Below are positions 11,401-22,006 of a DNA stretch of 64,000 nucleotides, piece by piece. A program made the position numbers and the translations under genes. This stretch comes from Eutreptiella sp. 'Long Island Sound 2002' (lineage: Eukaryota; Euglenozoa; Euglenophyceae; Eutreptiales; Eutreptiaceae). The stretch spans positions 40,550,064 to 40,614,063 of the forward strand of contig OZ038389.1 in the NCBI GenBank assembly GCA_964036045.1. The letters run 5' to 3'. The notes beneath the pieces were generated by a model, which saw only the letters and a program-made list of their open reading frames with translations, was not told the origin of the DNA and made no database searches. Within the stretch, counting starts at the first letter, position 1; each line of letters opens with the position of its first letter.

Positions 11401-13396
11401 TTGTCTAAGCCACGGCCTTGTCTAAGCTACGGCCTTGTCTCAGCTACGGCCTTGTCTAAGCTACGGCCTTGTCTAAGCTACGGCCTTGTCTAAGCTACGG
11501 CCTTGTCTAAGCTACGGCCTTGTCTAAGCTACGGCCTTGTCTAAGCTACGGCCTTGCCTAAGCCACGGCCTTGTCTAAGCTACGGCCTTGTCTCAGCTAC
11601 GGCCTTGTCTAAGCTATGGCCTTGTCTAAGCTACGGCCTTGTCTAAGCTACGGCCTTGTCTAAGCCACGGCCTTGTCTAAGCTACGGCCTTGTCTCAGCT
11701 ACGGCCTTGTCTAGGCTATGGCCTTGTCTAAGCTACGGCCTTGTCTAAGCTACGGCCTTGTCTAAGCTACGGCCTTGTCTAAGCTATGGCCTTGTCTAAG
11801 CTACGGCTCTGTCTAAGCTACGGCCTTGTCTAAGCTACGGCCTTGTCTAAGCTACGGCCTTGTCTAAGCTACGGCCTTGTCTAAGCTACAGCGGGCGTAG
11901 GGACCGTATTAATTCCGTACCTAATTTAATTCGGTACGAAATGTAGTGCAACCGGGTAAGACATGGTTTTGGTGACAAATCTGCCAATTACGTGGAGTCA
12001 TGGACACATTTGTTGTGATTCCTTGCCCACTTGAACCCACAGAGCTCTGATTTTTGGGGATATTTGTGCATTATCTTCCCCTTTCTTGGTGGTGGCGTGT
12101 GTGTCGGTAGTTGTATGTGTCGCGCGCAAGCTACGGCCTTGTCCAAGCTACAGTTGGCGCAGGGATCGCATTAATTTGGTACTTTTGTGTAGCTTAGACA
12201 AGGGGGGGGGGTAGTAAAAATGATTTTCTTTTCATCAATTTATTTTATTATTTTATTTTATTTATTTCTTTTCACTGCGTTGTACTGGAGCGCGTACCAC
12301 ATGTTACCAACTGCTCCCCCTGTTGTGCCCCGACGTGCCCCGCTGTGCCCGGACCGGCCCCGCCGCGCCCGCGTCCCGCACAGGCCTCTTCGTGGCCACC
12401 ACCGAAGACTCCGCCGCCCAACTGAGCGCCGAGGCCGCGCCCTTCGAGGGCCGCGGCACCCCCGCCTGGACGCCCCCGCGGGACGCCCCGTCCGCCCCCG
12501 CCGCGGGCCCCCGGGGCCGGGGCGCCCCCGCGTGGACCCCGCCGCCGGACGCCGGGCCCCAGGGCCCCGGGACGCCGGCCTGGACACCGCCCCCCAACGC
12601 GCAGTCCCCGCCACCGCCGCCGGGGCGCGGCACCCCCGCCTGGACCCCCCCGCCCCGGGACCCCCCGGGCGGCCCCGGCACGTACATGCCCCCCGGCGGG
12701 CAGCAGAGCCCGCCGTTCGGCAGCCCTCACGGCCTCCCGTCTGCGAATAAGAGTACCCCCTCAGGTATGCGAACCCCCTGGCCTTTGGGGGGGGGGGGCA
12801 GACATGCCACTAGCGTCCGGCGGGGATTCCGGGTCTTGTTAAGAATCAGTATTACAAAATGTACTACTCAGTAATACTTCCCCTACTCACGTCCAGAAGT
12901 GAGTAGGAACCTGCTGCGTCCGGCACGTGGCTCAGTAGGACCCAGCCACGCCTGATTGCGTCTAGCTTGGCGGACACCAGTGGCAAGTCTGGGGGGGGCT
13001 CTGGCGACATGCGCTTTGCGGATCAAACGCACGCAGGTTTTGCATCGCTGCCGCTTCGGATGTCGGCAGCAATTTACGGCGTTGATGACGCGGCCTCGTT
13101 GGTTTGTGCCGGGGCCGCCTGCACTGTGCTGCTTGTCGCCTCTTGTGAGGTGGTGTCAAATGATGCCCTTTGTAGGTGTCCCGTAGGCATGATGGTCTGC
13201 CTCCAGGTGTGGTTTGTGTGGTTTTGTCCTTTGAGATGGAAGGCCCGTGCCGTGGGCGAGAACGGGTGTTTGGAACTGCATGACACACTGCCCTTCAGCA
13301 CCGCAGGGCCCCTGGTTGTTCCATCAGCCGCCACGCAACGCCAGAGAACAGCCAAAAACGATAGAAATGACTGGGGGTTTACCATTTCTGTGGTGC
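8492..13396 (+). CDS. Multi-exon gene with TPAW-type C-terminal repeats (Spt5-CTR-like)
   Basis: Five exons agree in splice consensus and phase: 8492-8522 (donor CAGAG|GTATGG), 8915-8960 (acceptor TTTGCCTGCTCAG, donor GAAAG|GTACCT), 9776-9879 (acceptor ATTCTCAG, donor CGTCAG|GTGCGC), 12384-12764 (donor CTCAG|GTATGC) and 13307 to about 13396 (acceptor CACCGCAG). Every junction keeps frame. The fourth exon encodes four spaced (T/A)PAWTPP motifs in a Pro/Gly-rich tail. TPAW is the core of the fission-yeast Spt5 C-terminal repeat (TPAWNSGSK), a Cdk9 phosphorylation target in transcription elongation, so an Spt5-like tail is a reasonable hypothesis. No NGN or KOW domain was identified upstream, so this is inference and another Pro-rich protein is possible. 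Intron 4 carries the 11076-12211 element. 5' and 3' ends are not defined. Confidence 0.45.
10390..10702 (+). repeat. Dispersed G-tract repeat, longest copy
   Basis: This copy joins the 5' part (GATTATTGGGCCCCACTCGC, then GTGTCCAGGGCCCCGG and TGTCACACGGGA) to the 3' module also seen at 7684 and 8232, ending CGGAGGAAACCTTTTCTGAT. Its 5' part matches, inverted, 42240-42440, where the YWAP-type reading is shared. The frames through it are therefore repeat-derived rather than host exons. Confidence 0.8.
11076..12211. mobile_element. Transposon-like element with C-tract TIRs and TA duplication
   Basis: The left end is TA followed by a C tract, then CCTTGTCTAAGC. The right end is GCTTAGACAAGGGGGGGGG followed by TA. 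The two ends are inverted copies of each other, and a TA dinucleotide (11074-11075 and 12212-12213) flanks both, as expected for Tc1/mariner-type or MITE target-site duplications. The interior is mostly a 17-bp tandem array (11093-11889), followed by about 320 bp of unique sequence containing TTAATTCGGTACGAAATG and an isolated array unit near 12128. No transposase frame is seen, so this would be a non-autonomous element in an intron. Confidence 0.65.
11093..11889. repeat. 17-bp tandem array, about 47 units
   Basis: The unit CTTGTCTAAGCTACGGC repeats head to tail without spacers. Point variants fall at few positions (TAC/CAC/TAT, TAAG/CAG/AGG). The 17-bp period is not a codon multiple and no long frame crosses it. 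The unit starts with the TTGTCTAAGC sequence that forms the inverted repeats of the surrounding element, so the array seems to have grown from the element's own terminus. Confidence 0.97.
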
Positions 13397-14126
13397 GTGT
13401 CGGCGAGACTCAAAGACCCGGTCCCCCCCCCCCTAGTCCAACGAACACTTCCGTTCGGACCACATTCATTTGGGACCTAATTAATTCGGTACTTACTTCG
13501 GTACCGGGCTCCAGAACCGCGGTTTGAGGCGAAAGGTTTGAGGAAATGAGGGGCTATTGTGATGTATCTTGCAGGATTGGTGGGACCAAATTGTTCGTTG
13601 GACACAGGGGGGGGGGGGGGATGACAGTTGCGCAAGCAAGAAAGCTCAAAGGTCGCTGAAGATTGTCTTAAAACCACTTGTTTTGGCATCCCAAATGATC
13701 TGGGATCGCGTTTTGGAAACACGCGGTTTTGACACATCCCACACGCTGGTCGCTGTGTTGTACGGGGGGTGGGCCGTAGCGCTTTCAGTGCCCATCGGTG
13801 CGTTGGGGGCGTGGTAGTGCCAATGCTCGCCAAAGCTGGCTCAGACCCCCGGCGCTATGGGGCATTCTCTTCCACGAGGTTGATCCTTCACGTCCATGGC
13901 CGTGCCATGTCACCAAAAAGGTCGGGGTGCGAGATGTACGGTTCGGTCGACTGTCTGTGGGCACAGATCAAGGGACTTCAGGGCAAAGGGAACGTTTTCC
14001 GGGTGCGGTTGCGGGTGCGGACAACACTAACAATGGGCAATAGCCTTCGAATTGCCCCTTGTCCACGGCGCCCGGTACCAAGAGGGGGGCGGAGGGCAAT
14101 CTCCGATTAACGTCCATTGGCCTATG
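13397..14126. other. Intron or intergenic, possible small + strand exons
   Basis: It contains a C10 tract, an ATTAATTCGGTAC motif (about 13480) shared with the 11076-12211 element, and a G13 tract near 13608. A possible exon lies at about 13838-13871 (acceptor GGCTCAG, donor CACGAG|GTTGAT) and a conserved-looking frame spans about 13855-14040, but the reading frame is ambiguous. No firm gene. Confidence 0.35.
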
Positions 14127-14128
14127 TA

Positions 14129-14660
14129 CCCCCCCCCCCCTTGCGCAAGCACTGCCTTGTATAAGCACATGAGCCCGTGTTACCGTCGTTTTGATGGAAT
14201 TTTCTGACCACGGTTTTTATGGTCAGAAATGTAATATTATGCGATTGTGCTTCGCTTGTAGAGGGAAAGGGGGGCTTGATCATGCTTGTGGTAGCTCCTC
14301 CTGCTCATACCAACATTCTGCTTGCAATTGCAACCCAATGATGTCCCTGTTGATGTGATTTTCAGCCATGGCTCATGTTGCTACACCTGGCATGGCTGTT
14401 ACCCAAAGGCTGCCCCAAAGGGCAAGCATGTGCAATTGTTCAAGATGAGGCGCAAGGTGGGAAAGGGCTTCTATTCCACAGCTCCTGATGGCCCTGATGG
14501 GCAGTGAGGACCTCCAGAACTCGCTGAAACTTGCCTGCCGGTGACATACGTTCTTTTGGTACCGCGCGTCGCGCGCAAGCACGGGCTTGTCTAAGCACGG
14601 GAGCCCGTGTTACCGTCGTTTTGATGACTTTCAGGGTGCTTGCGCAAGGGGGGGGCGGGG
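14129..14660. mobile_element. Transposon-like element, C-tract/TTGCGCAAGC TIRs, TA duplication
   Basis: The left end is C12 then TTGCGCAAGCAC. The right end is GTGCTTGCGCAAGGGGG then CGGGG. Both ends are flanked by TA (14127-14128, 14661-14662). The left ~60 bp (to ACCGTCGTTTTGATG) recur in direct orientation at 14570-14627, suggesting nested or recombined copies. Bases about 14278-14340 give LVVAPP..HTNILLA followed by ATQ and a stop. A protein-level relative (LVVVPP..HTNILLA) occurs in the inverted copy ending at 26499, so the element once carried a coding segment and this copy is decayed. Confidence 0.65.
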
Positions 14661-14745
14661 TACAGAGGTTGGGGGGCTGGAAGGTGGGCTGATGCGAGTT
14701 CAGGTGCCCTGCCTCCTGATAATGCCCCTCGCCTATCCCGTGCAG

Positions 14746-14791
14746 CGGCCAAGATGGACGAGCTGTTTGGGACAAAATGGGAGCGGAGGGG
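14746..14791 (+). CDS. Candidate small exon, unknown protein
   Basis: The acceptor CCTATCCCGTGCAG|C and donor AGGGG|GTGTGG enclose 46 nt encoding AKMDELFGTKWERR in the open frame. Composition is protein-like, but length and lack of neighbours make this weak evidence. Confidence 0.25.
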
Positions 14792-15439
14792 GTGTGGGGT
14801 GCTTGAGAGGGTCCTGAAGGGGGTCTTTATCAGTTTGTCGCCCACAGTCGGCCATTGTCTTCTGCCATTCACTCGGGGTCTCAAAGGGTCAGCTGTAGGT
14901 GAGTGCTACGCGGTGCATACGAAGCCCACGTAAAGTGCGCCAGAAAGCACCAAACACCACTTGCCTCACGCCGGCGCGGGTGCGCTGCCGCGTGCGCACG
15001 ACATACACGCGGAAAGCCAGGGAGAATTCTCAGGGTGATGGACAGCGGGTGGCGCAGTGCTGTTACAATCACCGACATTTTCGCTGATCGCTTTGATCGC
15101 ACGTGGACCCGCATGGGGAGGTGGAAAAAAGGGTTGGGGGGGGGGTCTGGAAAAGGGGCTCAAACTTCAGAGTCCTTGTATAAAGACAGTCCGTTGACTT
15201 GAAGATGGTTCAGAAATCGGGCTGCAAAGCGGCCCGGACGCAAACTTTGCTAAAGCTTCTTTTCCCATGATACGTACCTCAAAGTGATCAGGGCGTCGTG
15301 GGATCGTTTTGAGGGATGTATGTAGGGGAACCCAGACCCTTTTGGGCTGTGTGGCGTTTGAGCCCTGGACACTGGCGGGGGGGGGGGGGATGGGGCTCAA
15401 ACACCGGCCCGCCCCCGGCAAACTCTTTTTCCCCCACGC

Positions 15440-15625
15440 ATGGGGTGTTGCCCCTTTGCCCCTTTGCCGCTGGGCCCTTGAGCTCCACTTTGTCCACACA
15501 GGACTGCACGGAGCAGACCAACAGCAGCGTGGCGTGGTAGCGCTGGACATGATGAGCCAGGGCCCAGTGACACAAGAGATGGCGATGACACAGGTCACAG
15601 CGTTGCAGCGTGCCTTGTCCTAAAA
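15440..15625 (-). CDS. Candidate exon, Cys/His-rich segment
   Basis: On the - strand an open frame reads RCDLCHRHLLCHWALAHHV, then further Cys residues and KVELKGPAAKGQRG. The CxxC...CH..H spacing could bind zinc, but it does not match a family I can name. The + strand of the same DNA is also open (QEMAMTQVTALQRALS) with an acceptor at TGTCCACACAG, so strand choice is uncertain. Confidence 0.25.
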
Positions 15626-15649
15626 TGCGTTGCAACCCTATTGCAATAC

Positions 15650-16090
15650 ATCCCATGTACACCCCAGTCCACCCCATGTCCACCCCATGCACACCCCATG
15701 TACATCCCATGCACACCCCATGTCCACCCCATGCACACCCCATGTCCACCCCATGCACACCCCATGTACATCCCATGCACACCCCATGTACATCCCATGC
15801 CCACCCCATGCCCACCCCATGTGCATCCCATGCCCACCCCACATCCACCCCACATCCACCCCACATCCGGCCCGTGTCCACCTCATGCACACTCTATGTA
15901 CACCTCATGTCTACCCCATGTATGCCCCGCGTCCACCCCATGTACGCCCCATGCATGCCTCATGCACACCCCATGTACACCCCATTTACACCCCTTGTAC
16001 ACCTCAGGTACAACCCATGCAGCACCCCCCCATAAACCCCGTAGACGCCCCACAGCCACCCCACATACACCTCACGTGCACCCGATTATG
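15650..16090. repeat. CCCATGYACACC minisatellite
   Basis: Degenerate tandem array of an 11-12-bp unit (CCCATGTCCAC, CCCATGCACAC, CCCATGTACATC). It is cleaner at the left and eroded after about 15870. His-Pro-Met-Thr-Cys-Pro and Trp-Gly-Met frames through it come from the repeat period. Confidence 0.95.
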
Positions 16091-16248
16091 AACGCCCCTA
16101 CCCCCAGACTGTCTGCCCCGTGTATGTCTGGGTACTGCAGTGCTGTGCTGCACCAGGTGGCCCACCCGTGACTTGGGATATTGCCCAGCCTCTGTATGCT
16201 GCAGCCCAAGGCCTGTAAGAGCCCCTGCCACAGTCCGAAGCCCACTAT

Positions 16249-16349
16249 GCGGGCAAAAAGTGACGCGCAAAAATGTGTTCGCCGGGGCCGGCGGCCGCTT
16301 ATAACGCGTCCGCGGGCAAAAAGTGACGCGCAAAAATGTGTTCGCCGGA
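16249..16349. repeat. Direct repeat, 38 bp at 63-bp offset
   Basis: GCGGGCAAAAAGTGACGCGC plus AAAAATGTGTTCGCCGG occurs at 16249 and again at 16312. The 63-bp offset is a codon multiple, so the - strand frame carries PANTFLRVTFCP twice. That could reflect a coding tandem duplication or a chance effect of repeat spacing. The two copies appear identical. Confidence 0.8.
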
Positions 16350-17310
16350 CCCCCCTCCCCATACCGCCCCCCGTCACTTTGCTGTGAAGCACTACGCGCA
16401 GTGACCCTCAGACACTGGGACTCGTAGGTCACAGGTGCGGGGTGGACCCAAGCCACGAAGGAGGGCCCCTCCTGGCAGAGGTCGCTAGGTGAGGCTGCGC
16501 GTGCAAGGTCAGGATGTCCATTGAGGAAGAGGGGGGACTCCCATGTAGCACGCAGGCCGTACTGGGCGGATGTGCGCCTCGCGGTTGTTTTCGGGGAACA
16601 GCGGGGAACAGGGTGTGTGTGTACGAGGGGTGTCCGTGGGGTGCAAGTGGGGTGTATCAGGGGTGTTTGGGTGTGCAGGGGTTGTGAATGGGGTGTGAAG
16701 CGGATACGCCTTGGCTGTACGTGGGGTGTAGTGGGGGATGTGGGTGAGGGGCACAAGGGGCGCGCGAGGGCCGCTGTCATCGCCTCGGCCTTTCGCGCGA
16801 CAGGGGCTGGGCTCCATGGCCTCCACGCAAGACATGAACATGACGTCAAGCCAGTTCTCTGGGCACATGTTTTGACATGGGCACCTTCGACAGGGAGCCA
16901 CCGCAAGCCCCCGGGCGCAGTGCAGAGAAGAAGCGGCGTGAGATTGTACCGTGGTCCTCCTGTTTCAACGCTGCGCAGTCCTTATGCCTCCGGCTTGTTT
17001 CTGGGGCCCAGCGTTGGCCGATTCGTTTGGCAACTGGCCCCATTCCCAGAGCCCTGGCTCTTGGGCCGAGCTGGCCATGCTCCTTCGCCATTTCAGGAAG
17101 ACATAACACAGTGAGTTTGATGGGGGTTGGGTGAAGTGTAGACCTATGTCCCCTACCATCAGATTGAAATCGCTATCCATGGGAGGAGTGTGTCAGGCAG
17201 ACGGGCATAGCGATGTCGAGTTTTCCAGTCGCCTTTCCTGTTTCCGAGGGTTGATCTGGGTGTGTTCGTCCAGGGGACCGTTGTCACGGCCCGATCACGT
17301 CACGAGACTC

Positions 17311-17835
17311 TCAAAGCGTTCTCTTGGCAGAGACAGTGAGCGGACAGCACCTTGGCGCCGATGGCCCAGGCGCTGCGGTCCGTAAATTTGTGCACTTCGG
17401 GTTGGCTTTTTTGGCTGAGCTCTGAAGCACAAATAGATGTGCCCGTTTCCCGCAGACGTATTTGAGGACTGCTGCCAGGGTGCCAAAGCGCCGTAACCGG
17501 GTTGTGTTGTGGCCGTAGGCCAATTCAGCGGCACGGAAAGATAGCCCCAGCAGTCGCAAGAAAGGCCGCAGCTGCGCGGTCCTCTGGATCATGTGTTGCG
17601 GGTCCCGGTCACCGCCACGACGCATTTGGGGCTTGTTCAGGGCGCCGTCATCAGTGATCACTTCGTGTGGAATGGATGGCAGTGCCGTTTCCTGCTTCCC
17701 AGGGCCAGGGCCAGGGCAAATGGCGCACACAACCCCGTCTCTTCGGGTGTCCATGTCCACGTGGCGGTTTGCAGTACGCCATTCCGTGCATTTGGGTCCA
17801 GCACGGGCCACCGAGGGATCGGTGGCTGCCTCCAT
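17311..17835 (-). CDS. Unknown protein, 174-residue open frame
   Basis: The ATG at 17835 follows an in-frame stop. The product has an N-terminal Cys-containing segment (GVVCAICPGPGPGKQ), a polar middle (HEVITDDGALNKPQMRRG) and a basic, hydrophobic patterned region (RPFLRLLGLSFRAAELAYG, FGTLAAVLKYVCGKRAHLF). The pattern is helical and protein-like. No family is recognised. A donor-like CCAAG|GTGCTG about 55 bases before the stop suggests splicing into a further exon. An open - strand frame at 16850-17105 (MAKEHGQLGPRARALGMG) may belong to the same gene. Reverse frames are shorter. Confidence 0.4.
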   Translation of the reverse strand: MEAATDPSVARAGPKCTEWRTANRHVDMDTRRDGVVCAICPGPGPGKQETALPSIPHEVITDDGALNKPQMRRGGDRDPQHMIQRTAQLRPFLRLLGLSFRAAELAYGHNTTRLRRFGTLAAVLKYVCGKRAHLFVLQSSAKKANPKCTNLRTAAPGPSAPRCCPLTVSAKRTL

Positions 17836-18921
17836 TCGCTAACCCCCGTCTTGATTCCCAATCGCATTCCCCGTGTACCGCCACGACACTCCACCTGCGG
17901 TCTCTTTGGCTTCCCGGGACGGTGTGCGGGTGCTGCGGCTGCACTTGGGCCACCCTGACCCCCGGGTCATCCCGGTCACCCAACGCTGCCCCTCCTCCAT
18001 GTGTTTGCTGCTCTTGTGGTCAGGGTCGACACCAATGTGCCTCACAAGGACGGCCCCCGAGCCATTGGAGGGGGCTTCCCACGGTACGGGATGGGGTGCT
18101 GAGTCGCTTTCTCAAGCAAAAACGCAGTGCTGCGTAACGCTTTTCTTTGTGAGCTCAATGACAGCGGGTCAAACCGAACTTTTTTTGGGCCCCTTTTGCC
18201 CTGGGGGTAAATCTTCCAAAAGAAGGGGGGTCCCCTATGCCCCTGAGGGTGCGTGGATGCTGAGAGACCTGCAAGAAGTGTGCATGGGGTTTCCGAGCCC
18301 AGTTGACACTCGGTAGCATAATGCCACGTGATGGCCGCGTTTGTGTACCAGTGGACGGTGCATCCCTGTCGTCCTAACAGGCTTCTGCACCCTTGAGCCC
18401 CCAACCCAAGGGAAGTGTAGGGAGCCCCGAATGGTACGTAGGAGCAGTTCGGAAAGCGGGTGGCAAAACCGTTCGGAGCGGTTGTTGTCGGGTATCAATG
18501 CGGTTGGGATGGGCAGTTGGGGAAAAAGAGACTGCCACTGGTTGCAGGCTTGGCCCCGCCCCTCCCGTCACCTTCCCCCGATCCCGCTTCTCCGCCTCTC
18601 CTCCTGTCTCCCGCTGACACAAACTTCGACTCTAATCGCGAATCGGCCGACATTGTGGGTTGGAAGCCACTAGAGCTTTCCCTTTACCCCAACTCTTGCC
18701 CCGCAGATTCCGCATTGCCCTTTCCCGGAGCAGAGTGCACTGGGCTTGTTACCATTTCTGCGGTTTCTGAGCACCCCTGGTCTTTGCTACTGGGGTATTA
18801 GGGCTACAGGTCTAACCAGGTTGCTGAGCCCTGGGCACCAGCTGTCAGTGGGCTGTCTGTGGATACACATGTTTCACAGCGTGCTGATTTGCTTGCCTGC
18901 ACACTGTGTGGAGTGCAACCT
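17836..18921. other. No confident gene
   Basis: Several overlapping open frames of 70-150 codons exist on both strands, without clear splice pairs or domain motifs. Composition is intermediate between the G-tract-rich left region and the AT-richer region after 19 kb. Confidence 0.35.
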
Positions 18922-19067
18922 GAACCATAACTTCCCTGCCACCCCGTCAGGGGCTGGGACCCTCGCCGACCCCGAATGCCTTTGTTCCATGATGTTGAGT
19001 GCCTGCTGGGGAGGTGAGGGACAGGTGCATATACCATTAAACCATAACTTCCCTGCCACCCCGTCAG
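18922..19067. repeat. 28-bp direct repeat
   Basis: AACCATAACTTCCCTGCCAC followed by CCCGTCAG appears at about 18922 and again at about 19040, a 118-bp offset. The sequence between is not repeated. Just beyond, TGGTATGG occurs several times (19110-19135). Confidence 0.85.
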
Positions 19068-20991
19068 TGTTGTCCAGTGCTGGTTGGACTACGCTGTTTT
19101 GACCTTTTCATGGTATGGTATTGATAATGGTATGGTTAACTAATTCCATCCGGGGACAGCACCCGTGCTGGGGCAGCAGCAGCCGGCCCCTTTTGTTCGA
19201 TGAGAGCAGCAATCTGAGATGCGTAAAAGCGACCTGTGGCCATGAAGGTACATACAGGAGCGAGGGACCACCCACCCCTTCCACTTAAGCAGGAACAATG
19301 GAACATTTGGTTTGCTGCAGCTTGTTATGAACTTCGCAGTTTGAGCAGAGTTTGCAATGCGATCATGGCCCTTCCAGTGAGTGTGTCTGCAGGTTGCGAT
19401 GGCCTGAACGTCCCAAGTGCGACCCCTGGATACTGTAGCGAGGGAAGTCCCAGACGCAAGCTGGTAAGATCTTTACCAGGGCGGTTCAAAATTTTGCAGC
19501 AGCACACTGAGCCATTTGCGATTCTGCAGCAGTGATTTTGAGAGATGTCTGCGAGATATCCTCTAACACATGATGGTTGATGGCTGATTTGTGGCAGAAT
19601 GGCCCCAGTTGACTCCCTTAACCATAGAGTGTCCCATAGATCGTCCTGTTCGGAAGGGTGGTCTGGGTCAGACATTTGTAGACGGCTAAATTTCTGCTTC
19701 CAGCCTACAGCTGCAGGAAAGTGTGTGATTTGTGCTGTTTGTTGTGTCACTGGCATATCGGTGTGCACATGCATCCATTGAGCCCACCATTTTGTACCCA
19801 GCGATCACCGTGCTGCAAGCAATTTTTTCCCCTGAAAATGGGCTGGGGTTGTGTGTTTGATTTTGTGGTTTTGGAGAGGGAGGTCGCGAATTCAGGCATC
19901 AGTTGTGGTTCAATACACCAGTAGTGAGGAATGCTGTCAGTTGTCCACTATGCAGCCGCTCAAAGTATTTGTTCGTGCATGACGATGGGATGTGCAATGA
20001 GTGATAGCAAGCTTCTTTCAACTCCTACCTTCACGAAAAAGTTCTCATTGGGGTCTAGGGCAATGCTCCCCCCTGCCTGTTTGCTTACAGCGGACCTCAA
20101 GGAGGCTGCGGCACTTTTTTGTCAGCAGGAAGCCAGTGTGTTGTGGGCATAATTTTGAGTCAAATATTTTGGGGTACCCGATCCCCCATGACAACACTGA
20201 AACCCATACTGCACCAGCAGTACAGCATCCCAACATCCACATTTTGTGCAAAAGATGAAATCGAAGTTGGGCGGGGCTGCTATCAGTCACATCCAGTTGA
20301 GTGAAACGACTCAAGCCCACTTTCTGGAACCCTCTGCTCTCAAAGGAACTGCTGTAGCAGAGGCCAATTCAGGCCCAGGGGCGGGTCAAGGGGGTTGGGG
20401 TGGTGCGGGAGGGGATGGTTAGGGCCGCACAATGTTTCTGCATTTGTGATTAAGTTGAGGCTTGCTGTAAAATATGTTTCTTGTGGAGGACGCTAACGCA
20501 AACAATTCTGCAGGGATGAGGACACCTGATCGTCAGTATGGACACTGCTACAGTATGTCGAGTGGTCCGCAACCCCACGAATACAATACTACAGTTGATC
20601 AACACATTCAGTGCAAGTTCAATTAGTCTTGGTGTGCATTGTGATATGGCATGTGGAGCATCTGACGTCTTGTGCACGGTGTGCACATGGCATGGTGATT
20701 TTTGCAACATCAAAGGCAAAGATGTTGTGTTGGCATTTGGATTTATCCTCTCGTGCCGGACACCTCCGCGGACGTATTTATGTACTTATTTGAGACTGCA
20801 AAGCCACAATTGTCCGAGGGCCATTTCGAAGATAATGAACTGGGTGCCAATTGTGTTGTGCTCCTCATTGTGCAATGAGTGTGTGCAATTCTTGTGGCCA
20901 AAGCACTTGCTCCCCTTAGGGCATTTTGGGAGGGCTTAAAAATTAGGATGTTCTAGGTGTACCCACCGCAAAAGTAGTGCATGGCACACAG
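19068..20991. other. AT-richer region, no confident gene
   Basis: Two open frames are mildly protein-like: - strand 19325-19774 and + strand 20538-20939 (Cys-rich, around VCTWHGDFCNIKGKDVVLAF). Neither has a recognised domain or a clear start context. The base composition is clearly less GC-rich than 1-18 kb. Confidence 0.3.
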
Positions 20992-21083
20992 CACGTGGAG
21001 GGACCGTGGATGAGCATTTTGGTGGAGGCATTGGAACGGTTGGCTGACATGGACTGGGACTTGCTGGACGAGGATTACGATGG
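20992..21083 (+). CDS. Candidate acidic exon, unknown protein
   Basis: The acceptor ATGGCACACAG|C and donor ATGG|GTATGA enclose 92 nt encoding ILVEALERLADMDWDLLDED in frame. The amphipathic then acidic pattern is convincingly protein-like. It is followed directly by the AT-rich repeat at 21100. It may be joined to the Lys-rich terminal exon at 23150, but the exons between are not identified. Confidence 0.4.
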
Positions 21084-21099
21084 GTATGACGGAGAGCCT

Positions 21100-21325
21100 T
21101 TTCCAATCAAAATTTTTTTTCCAATTAAGAATTTTTTTCCAACCAAAATTTTTTTTCCAATTAAAAATTTTTTTCCAATCAAAAATTTTTCATTTCCAAT
21201 CAAAAATTTTTGATCTTTTCTGATCAAAATTTTTTTCTTTTTCAATTGAGAATTTTTTTCCAATCAAAAATTTTTCCAATCAAAGAAATTTTTCAATCAA
21301 AATTTTTTTCTGCTTTTTCGTTTTT
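21100..21325. repeat. CCAATCAAAAATTTTTT minisatellite
   Basis: About a dozen imperfect 17-25-bp units of TCCAATCAAAAATTTTTT, with AATTAAG, AACCAAA and TGATCAAA variants. Each unit contains an A-tract/T-tract junction (AAAAATTTTT), the kind of sequence that bends DNA. Confidence 0.9.
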
Positions 21326-22006
21326 CTGATCAAAGGCGCCCACTCGTGAACCTGAACAAGTCGGACGTTGAGGTCAAGACATGTCGGCCTACTGGACCTC
21401 CCCATTCTCATATCCTGGAGGCAAACATAAACTCTGGGAACAACAGATACCACATGCCCTGCGCAATCCACAACGCATCACATCTGGACAGGCATACACA
21501 CCATACGGGCTGCAGTGAGCGGAGCTGTTGGCAGCTTGGGTAGGCCCCGGGAGCCTACTATCCACTCAATCATAGGTGGAGGCACCATCCCCTACCAAGT
21601 ACTCATTGTTGCCAGTCTTTGAAAAGCAACGCATGCAGCAACACAACCACTCCTTCGCATCCACATTTCAGTCCACATTATAGTCAACACGAATGCTACA
21701 ACTACTACAGGGTTCCAGTGTAGTGTAGTGCAGCAGCAGCTTGGTGGGCCTCACATTGCATGCTGCGTTATCACTCATCTCTCACCCACTTCAGTGATGA
21801 GAAGAAATGTTCAATGTCACAAGAAGTGGTAGAGACAACCGAGACATGTCGCATGTACCACAATTGCACAGCATGGAATTGTTCTTTCCCATAAGTTTTA
21901 GATGTGTTGCCTGGCATGTTCTTTATGAAATCTTCACGTCAATTGGGTGCGCTGGAAAACTGGATGCTTGTCGTTACTGCTTGTAGGGCTCTCGATGCTT
22001 GCTTTC
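21326..22006. other. No gene seen
   Basis: Mixed-composition sequence with only short frames. No repeat or splice-bounded exon recognised. Confidence 0.4.

Noticed and set aside
11093-11889. CRISPR-like array
   Set aside because: Units of 17 bp are contiguous with no spacers. The genome is eukaryotic.
15600-16171. His/Pro/Met repeat proteins
   Set aside because: All three frames of the CCCATGYACACC minisatellite are open, the mark of a repeat rather than selection.
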